Source: a virus. Taken from it: a stretch of 41,893 nucleotides of DNA. The stretch lies in the IMG/VR virus record IMGVR_UViG_3300027806_000011, positions 1 through 41,893 of that record; one strand, written 5' to 3'. The position numbers were made by a program, and so were the translations under genes. The notes beneath the pieces are model-generated. The model was not told the origin of the DNA, did not search any database, and was given only the letters and a program-made list of their open reading frames with translations. This document shows positions 37,016 to 41,893 of the stretch, one piece after another. The stretch's first letter is position 1, and each line of letters starts with the position of its first letter.

Positions 37016-38455
37016 CTACTTCTTCTTTGGAATATTAACCTTTGTTCCTGACCAAATCATATTACCCTGTTTATATTTTTTATTTTTCATAATATAAGGG
37101 TTGGCTGCGCGAAGTTCTTTTGTTGACACTCCTGCAGTCTTAGCAATACCTTCAAAGGTATCACCCTTCTTTACGGTGTATCTGCTGTCAACTTTAGTTG
37201 TTGAGCCACCGCCAGTAGAAGCTACTGTTGGTCTTGTCTTAGAACCAGCCTTGTATGCTGCAGTTCCTGGTACAAGTGATGAGCCGTCCTTGCCATAACG
37301 AAGTTCTTTAGGCTTGTTCTTCTTTTCAGCCTTAGCAATAAGAGCATTAAGTTCGTCCATACGTTGACGACGAGTCTTACCTACAACACCTAAAGTTGCT
37401 AGTGATGCAAGTTGAGATACTTGCTGTTGCATTCCTTGTCGACCCGCAGTTGCCTTGCTCTTACCTTTACCAGTAATTTGAGCAAGCTTGTTTTCAAGAC
37501 GATTAATTTCATCAAAGTCTTTTTTGGTTGAGCCTTTAGCTAAGCTAACTACTTCGCCAGCGACTGCGCCAATAACTCCGCCTTTAGCAGTGCCTTTGAT
37601 TTTTCTAAACTTTGGCTTAGCAGCTTTAGCCTTAGCTTTAGCGCTAGCTTCCGCTTTCATCTTATCTAGGGCTTGTGCTCCAGCAGTTGGTTTAGCTGGT
37701 GCAGATGTTTTTCCATCTACGGTAATTTTAGTACGTGGCTTGGCAGCAGCATTCTTGGCTTCAACGCGCTTCTTAGCTTCTTCAAGACCTTTAGCTTCAT
37801 TCTTCTTTAGGTCTGCAAGTGTTGGACGCTTTGGTGCAGTTGTCTTAGCTGTTGTTTTTGGCTCTGCTTTAGCAGCAGGCTTAGCTTCTGCACTACCTGG
37901 CTTAGTTCCCTTCCAGTTTTTGCGTTCTTCTGGTGTCATCTTTGCCCATGCAGCCTTATTAGCTGCAGACTTTTCTGCACGAGTCATTGTCTTTGAAGGC
38001 GCAGCCTTCTTAACTGGTGCTGATGCAGCTGGTTTAGCAGGTGCTTTCTTAACAGCAGCCTTTTTAACTGCAGCTTTCTTTACTGGTGCTTTCTTTTCGA
38101 GAGCAGCAGCAGGCTTTTTGACAGCAGCTTTTTTCGCTGGGGCTTTCTTAGCAGGTGCTTCCGCTTCTCCTGCTTTCTTGCCACCGTATTCGCCGAACTC
38201 ATCTGCCATAGATTGACGGAACTTCTCAAGTTCCGCATTTCGTGTAGCGTTGTATTCAGCTTTGCTTAGATAAGCATTCTTGCCAAGTTCTTTCTTGGCT
38301 GTATCTGCCATATCCTTAAGCGCTAGTCTATCTTCAGCAGTAATTTTGCCTGTGATGTCTTTGCGTACAGCTTTTACTTTCCCTGGGAAAGCTCTTTTTG
38401 CTGCAGCCTTAGCGTCTTTCTTGGCTTGGCGATACTTATATGGTTTCTTCGCCAT
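37016..38455 (-). CDS. Histone-H1-like LysM virion protein, 479 aa
   Basis: The N-terminal third (about residues 90-180) is a Lys-Ala-Pro-rich, H1-like low-complexity region (KKAPAKKAAVKKPAAALEKK and similar). The C-terminal 50 residues are a full LysM module (YTVKKGDTFEGIAKTAGVST, then [20 protein letters not shown]). So a strongly basic, likely DNA-binding segment is joined to a wall-binding module. It is next to portal and giant protein genes. It might cover the DNA end and anchor the particle on peptidoglycan. This is inference. Confidence 0.78.
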   Translation of the reverse strand: MAKKPYKYRQAKKDAKAAAKRAFPGKVKAVRKDITGKITAEDRLALKDMADTAKKELGKNAYLSKAEYNATRNAELEKFRQSMADEFGEYGGKKAGEAEAPAKKAPAKKAAVKKPAAALEKKAPVKKAAVKKAAVKKAPAKPAASAPVKKAAPSKTMTRAEKSAANKAAWAKMTPEERKNWKGTKPGSAEAKPAAKAEPKTTAKTTAPKRPTLADLKKNEAKGLEEAKKRVEAKNAAAKPRTKITVDGKTSAPAKPTAGAQALDKMKAEASAKAKAKAAKPKFRKIKGTAKGGVIGAVAGEVVSLAKGSTKKDFDEINRLENKLAQITGKGKSKATAGRQGMQQQVSQLASLATLGVVGKTRRQRMDELNALIAKAEKKNKPKELRYGKDGSSLVPGTAAYKAGSKTRPTVASTGGGSTTKVDSRYTVKKGDTFEGIAKTAGVSTKELRAANPYIMKNKKYKQGNMIWSGTKVNIPKKK

Positions 38456-38463
38456 GATTATCC

Positions 38464-38613
38464 TTACTTAAGCTTTGTGTTGTTGCCCTTGATGCCTTTA
38501 GGTGTTGGAGCTTTTGCGACTTGACCTAGTCCTACGCCCTTGCCACCAGACTTCTTGCCTGAGTGTCCTGGGTGAACTGGAGCCTTAGCTGCCTTTCCTT
38601 GCTTTCCAAACAT
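38464..38613 (-). CDS. Very small basic protein, 49 aa
   Basis: MFGKQGKAAKAPVHPGHSGK and so on, Lys/Gly/Pro-rich, with no fold obvious. ATG 38613 is preceded by AAGGAG. Similar basic micro-proteins flank portal genes in aquatic phages. Likely nucleic-acid binding or structural. Confidence 0.7.
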   Translation of the reverse strand: MFGKQGKAAKAPVHPGHSGKKSGGKGVGLGQVAKAPTPKGIKGNNTKLK

Positions 38614-38622
38614 TTTTTCTCC

Positions 38623-40377
38623 TTATGCTGGTATTTGACGAGTTACTCTTGCTGCTAGATTGGGATTTCCCGAACCAGTTAGACCTGCAAGAAGTTCTTG
38701 CATTGGTGGTCTACCTTGTGGCATCTGTGGCATTCCGCCACCCATACCCATTGGTTGTTCTGGTTGCGCCATCTCTGGCGCTTGTGGTGCTTCTGGTGCT
38801 GGTTCTGGCTTGAACGCTTTGGCTACTGCTTCTTCAAGCGGTGTGCCTTTCTTACGTTCATCAATAACTGTCGCCATCTTTTCTACAATCTGCATCGGGT
38901 CTTGTCCTTGCGAAACCATTTGTGGTATCGCAGCAGCAAGTTGAGAGATAGATGCTTTCAATGAATCACGCATCTCTTCGATATCAATTGCTCGCTCTTC
39001 TTCTCCAGCGTTGAGCGAAATTGGTAAATTACGACGTAGCATTCCTCGTGAAATGAGCTTATCGCCACGTGCTTGCAGACCCCATACCAATGCTCGGTTA
39101 GGGTCTAAACCTGCCATCAATCCGTATTCAACCGTTACGCCGTAATTGCCGTTGATGTCGACTGATGGTTTGTATTTTAATTTGTATGGAACTCCATTGG
39201 CTGTTGCAGATACTTCACGAGATAGTGTTGGGAAGTATGCTTCATCAGTAGCAAATGCGATAGAGATTGCTTCGCCAATTGCTTCACCAAGGATTGATTG
39301 AATAACTTTAATCTGTGAATCGAATCCAGCCATAAGTGCCTTGACACCTTGACCAGTAACGATAGAACCTTCTGCTTGTCCTGCACGTGCTTGGGGGAAG
39401 CGGGTTCCTAGTTTCATTTCATCTGCTAGAACATTGTTCTCCGCAAAAGCGAACTGAGGTACGTCCAGATTGATACGACGAATCTTCTCAGGGGAGTTAG
39501 AACGTATAACTGAGTCAGGACCAACGGAAAGCTGAGTAACATCAGTGGGAAGAGCAAGAGGAGCTTCAACAGATTTCTGGACAGCTTCCATAGTAAGAAG
39601 CGCAAGACGCGCCTTTGCTGCATAGACTGGTAGTACGTCGTCGAATGAGCCTCGGACTTCGCCATCAAGCGAAGGACGCTGAGCAATCGCAACTGGGACT
39701 CGACCGATTTTGTTTGGTGTTTCGGCAAGAACTGCACCTCCACGACTTGGGATAAACATTACGGTGCGATTCTTGTCAGTCCATCGTACAACTTCTAGAA
39801 GTTCATTACCATCGGTACGACCGAATGCACTTGTCTGTAGAATCTTGTCTGCTAGTTCTGGAAACTTGGCTGCTAAATCGCCAGCCTTACGATAATAAGA
39901 ACGGCAATAGACAGATACTTCTCCGAACCTGTCCATGTCGTAATAAGCACCCATAGAGTTTTCTACATGGATGTGCGGTCTTTTTTCCTTGAAGTTAGGT
40001 TCGACTCTGAAAATACAGAAGCCGTAAGTTCCTAACTGGTCTGCGCCACGCAGTAGCTCTGTTCCAAGACGAGATGAAGCAACATAATAATTTGCAATCT
40101 TAGTTCTCTTATCAGCCTTGGTACGCTGTGAATCATCAAGGGATGAATCTCCAGCAGCCGTTATGGTAGGTAGTACACCTGCCTGCTCAGAAACATCACG
40201 AGCAACCACGTCAATAAGGTTGGCGATGATAGGTCTAGACCATGTTCCCTCTGGGAACAAACCACGAAATACTTGGTCGGCGTTACCTGAACGGACCAAA
40301 GCAACTTCGCGCATGCGCTTATCGCGCTCAGCATTACGAGTCTTTAATTGCTCGTATGCATGTACAAGTTCTTTCAT
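38623..40377 (-). CDS. Portal protein, 584 aa
   Basis: The size, the order directly after terminase and the pattern (IANLIDVVARDVSEQAGVLP, YGFCIFRVEP, AAKARLALLTMEAVQKSVEA, GQGVKALMAGFDSQIKVIQS, a basic stem helix, and a Gly/Met/Pro-rich C-terminal tail) match podoviral portals. It forms the 12-mer ring through which DNA passes. ATG 40377 is taken; a GTG two codons upstream (40383) is possible and overlaps the terL stop. The tail (QPMGMGGGMPQMPQGRPPMQ) is low-complexity. Confidence 0.88.
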   Translation of the reverse strand: MKELVHAYEQLKTRNAERDKRMREVALVRSGNADQVFRGLFPEGTWSRPIIANLIDVVARDVSEQAGVLPTITAAGDSSLDDSQRTKADKRTKIANYYVASSRLGTELLRGADQLGTYGFCIFRVEPNFKEKRPHIHVENSMGAYYDMDRFGEVSVYCRSYYRKAGDLAAKFPELADKILQTSAFGRTDGNELLEVVRWTDKNRTVMFIPSRGGAVLAETPNKIGRVPVAIAQRPSLDGEVRGSFDDVLPVYAAKARLALLTMEAVQKSVEAPLALPTDVTQLSVGPDSVIRSNSPEKIRRINLDVPQFAFAENNVLADEMKLGTRFPQARAGQAEGSIVTGQGVKALMAGFDSQIKVIQSILGEAIGEAISIAFATDEAYFPTLSREVSATANGVPYKLKYKPSVDINGNYGVTVEYGLMAGLDPNRALVWGLQARGDKLISRGMLRRNLPISLNAGEEERAIDIEEMRDSLKASISQLAAAIPQMVSQGQDPMQIVEKMATVIDERKKGTPLEEAVAKAFKPEPAPEAPQAPEMAQPEQPMGMGGGMPQMPQGRPPMQELLAGLTGSGNPNLAARVTRQIPA

Positions 40378-40379
40378 TA

Positions 40380-41893
40380 TCACAATCTCGCTATTCGCTG
40401 TGCAGCAGCTAAATCATCTAGGTTAACAATGTACCTATCTTCAATTTGCTTCTGAGGTGTAAATTCGTTTTTCAAAAAGTTTGGCACATTTGCTGAAGTT
40501 AATAAAACATCACGGGCTACGATTTCACAGAACCAGAGCGCCATCACAGCGTCCATCTTTAATCTCTTGCCTTGAACTCCTGGTTGCCAAACAACCAATT
40601 GTTCTATTAACTTTTTAATATGTTCATTACGTGAAGCATCTGGTAACTCAATCATGTTATCGCCAGCATGCTTCAAGTTGTTATTGTTACCGTCACGTTT
40701 AATGACGGTTCCAAATAACGGAGCCAGAGAAGCTACACCAAACTCTGGGTCTTGTTTATTATTACCTGTGTAGTGTGGGCGGTAGTTAATACCGCGGGTA
40801 GACAAGAAGTTTCTAATCTCCTCGTCCTGGGTTAAGAAAAGCTGAAATGCGTTGGATTCAACGATGACAGTATGAGGCTTGTAAGCATCCGTCCATTCTC
40901 GAATCAAAGACCGAATCGCTGCAGGTGTGGGGCTGCTCATGACGTGAACGTCCATGACATAGCGCTTGTGTGTTCTGCGGTCGACTGCGTAAGCAACTGC
41001 TGCCGTGTCACCAGACATGGCTGGGTCTATACCAATAATGCGATAGAAGTTCTGTGCATTATCAGGATGACCCGCAGCGCCTGCAACTAACGCACCCGAT
41101 TTTCTCATTCCGTTGACTGCGCCTCTGACGCACATCGGGTCGAAGATTGCATTCTCTGCGATATCGAGGTTCTGGTAAACCAAAGACCATTTGGAGGGAC
41201 CAGCCTCATTGCGGACCGCAGTAAGACGCGGTCCAGTCCATCGGTCAAAGAATCCATTCTCATCTGGGGTATCATCCTCAGTAAGTGGTTGCTCTGACTT
41301 AGCCCAAAGGGTTTTCCAATCCTTTGGATTGTCTGCGTATTCTAATACGGCAGGCATGGACAAATATGACCACGGAACAATTCCGTCCGTGTAATGTTGA
41401 GTGTTGCGAAGTTCTTTATATAGGTCGGTTGCAGATACGCGAGTTCCGACAACAAGAAGCTGACCCCCGCCTGGTGGTAGACGAGAGGCAACTTCTTGTC
41501 GAATCCATTCTTGTTGCTTAGCCCACTCTCCAGCGTTAGAGAGAGTGACCACGTCGTCAAGTACGATTAAGTCGGCGCGAGCGCCGTATACCTGACCGCC
41601 CATACCGATAGCTTCAACGGTAGGGTCTTTAGCATCTGATTCGCGGACATCCGCGCCCAGATAAACTTTGTTAGCCGACCACATGTCGGCGGTAGCTTTG
41701 TAACCATCGGTAGGACCAAAGGCTGCTTGTAGGTCTGCATACCGAGGATGAGTCAGGCGTTGCTTAATAGCATAAAGAAACTTCTTAGCCTGCTCTTGGG
41801 TTTTGGAAATAACAATGACATTGATGTTTGGATTTTTGACTACGCGGTAGGTCACGTAGTTAATCGTGATGGTCATAGTCTTGGCATGGTTTG
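40380..41893 (-). CDS. terL: Terminase large subunit, C-terminal part (starts at 503 across the join)
   Basis: Continues the chain that begins at 503. In full-length numbering: Walker B DLIVLDDV near 233-240, then a coupling region, and the RNase-H-like nuclease: IGIDPA with Asp415, TVIVESNAF with Glu471 and KMDAVMALWF with Asp573. These match the three catalytic acids of large terminases. It cleaves concatemeric DNA and pumps it into the head. The stop overlaps the portal start region. Confidence 0.93.
   Translation of the reverse strand, partial: NHAKTMTITINYVTYRVVKNPNINVIVISKTQEQAKKFLYAIKQRLTHPRYADLQAAFGPTDGYKATADMWSANKVYLGADVRESDAKDPTVEAIGMGGQVYGARADLIVLDDVVTLSNAGEWAKQQEWIRQEVASRLPPGGGQLLVVGTRVSATDLYKELRNTQHYTDGIVPWSYLSMPAVLEYADNPKDWKTLWAKSEQPLTEDDTPDENGFFDRWTGPRLTAVRNEAGPSKWSLVYQNLDIAENAIFDPMCVRGAVNGMRKSGALVAGAAGHPDNAQNFYRIIGIDPAMSGDTAAVAYAVDRRTHKRYVMDVHVMSSPTPAAIRSLIREWTDAYKPHTVIVESNAFQLFLTQDEEIRNFLSTRGINYRPHYTGNNKQDPEFGVASLAPLFGTVIKRDGNNNNLKHAGDNMIELPDASRNEHIKKLIEQLVVWQPGVQGKRLKMDAVMALWFCEIVARDVLLTSANVPNFLKNEFTPQKQIEDRYIVNLDDLAAAQRIARL
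41767..41893. repeat. Terminal direct repeat, right copy
   Basis: Second copy of the 127-base end repeat. Joining the two copies keeps the terminase reading frame open across the junction, which supports circular closure. Confidence 0.95.

Noticed and set aside
37488-38216. Long Ala/Phe-rich rightward ORF
   Set aside because: Antisense of the Lys-Ala-rich coding region of the histone-like LysM gene; low-complexity shadow.
1-41893. CRISPR array, integrase, repressor or transposase
   Set aside because: No regularly spaced repeats of CRISPR type, and no protein with integrase, transposase or phage-repressor motifs was seen; the phage looks strictly lytic.

Overview
The window looks like the complete genome of a lytic, podovirus-like phage of an actinobacterium. 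The first and last 127 bases are identical, so the contig is circular or circularly permuted, with about 41,766 unique bases. The terminase gene runs across the join. A WhiB-type iron-sulfur transcription factor and a mycobacteriophage-type GP88 protein point to an actinobacterial host. The moderate GC (mid-40s by eye) and aquatic-phage-like structural genes suggest a freshwater or marine actinobacterium, but that is inference. I found no integrase, repressor, tRNA gene, CRISPR array, DNA polymerase, tail sheath or tape measure.

There are three transcription blocks. (1) A rightward early operon (about 1.4-7.35 kb) of small, mostly unrecognised genes, including a GP88 protein and a DUF932/TIGR03299-type protein. 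It starts at a TTGACA promoter and ends at a strong hairpin terminator that sits inside the convergent neighbouring gene. It carries four copies of a covarying hairpin element and an unusually high density of other short perfect hairpins. (2) A leftward replication and regulation operon (14.95 to 7.32 kb): a Cas4/RecB-type Fe-S nuclease split into two ORFs around a zinc-ribbon ORF, a DnaB/RecA-like ATPase, an endonuclease-like protein, WhiB, an Hjc-like resolvase, a secreted lysozyme-like protein, a primase split into zinc-finger and TOPRIM ORFs around a proteasome/HslV-like peptidase, a DUF1599-like protein, endonuclease VII, a sigma-like factor, an FmdB-like zinc ribbon and a glycosyltransferase. 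(3) A leftward late operon running from the terminase (503 across the join to 40380) down to 15.3 kb: portal, small basic proteins, a histone-like LysM protein, a 1653-residue internal protein, two more LysM proteins, scaffold, an N4-gp56-like capsid protein, connector and fibre genes, two glycine-rich adhesins, holins, a glycosyltransferase, endolysin and a beta-rich tail protein, closed by a hairpin terminator.

How they probably work together (inference): helicase and primase load host DNA polymerase. The nucleases and resolvases process recombining DNA. WhiB and the sigma-like factor retune host transcription. The LysM and giant internal proteins are carried in the virion and may help cross the cell wall. 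The most unusual points are the two essential enzymes each split around an intruding ORF, and the hairpin-rich early operon.
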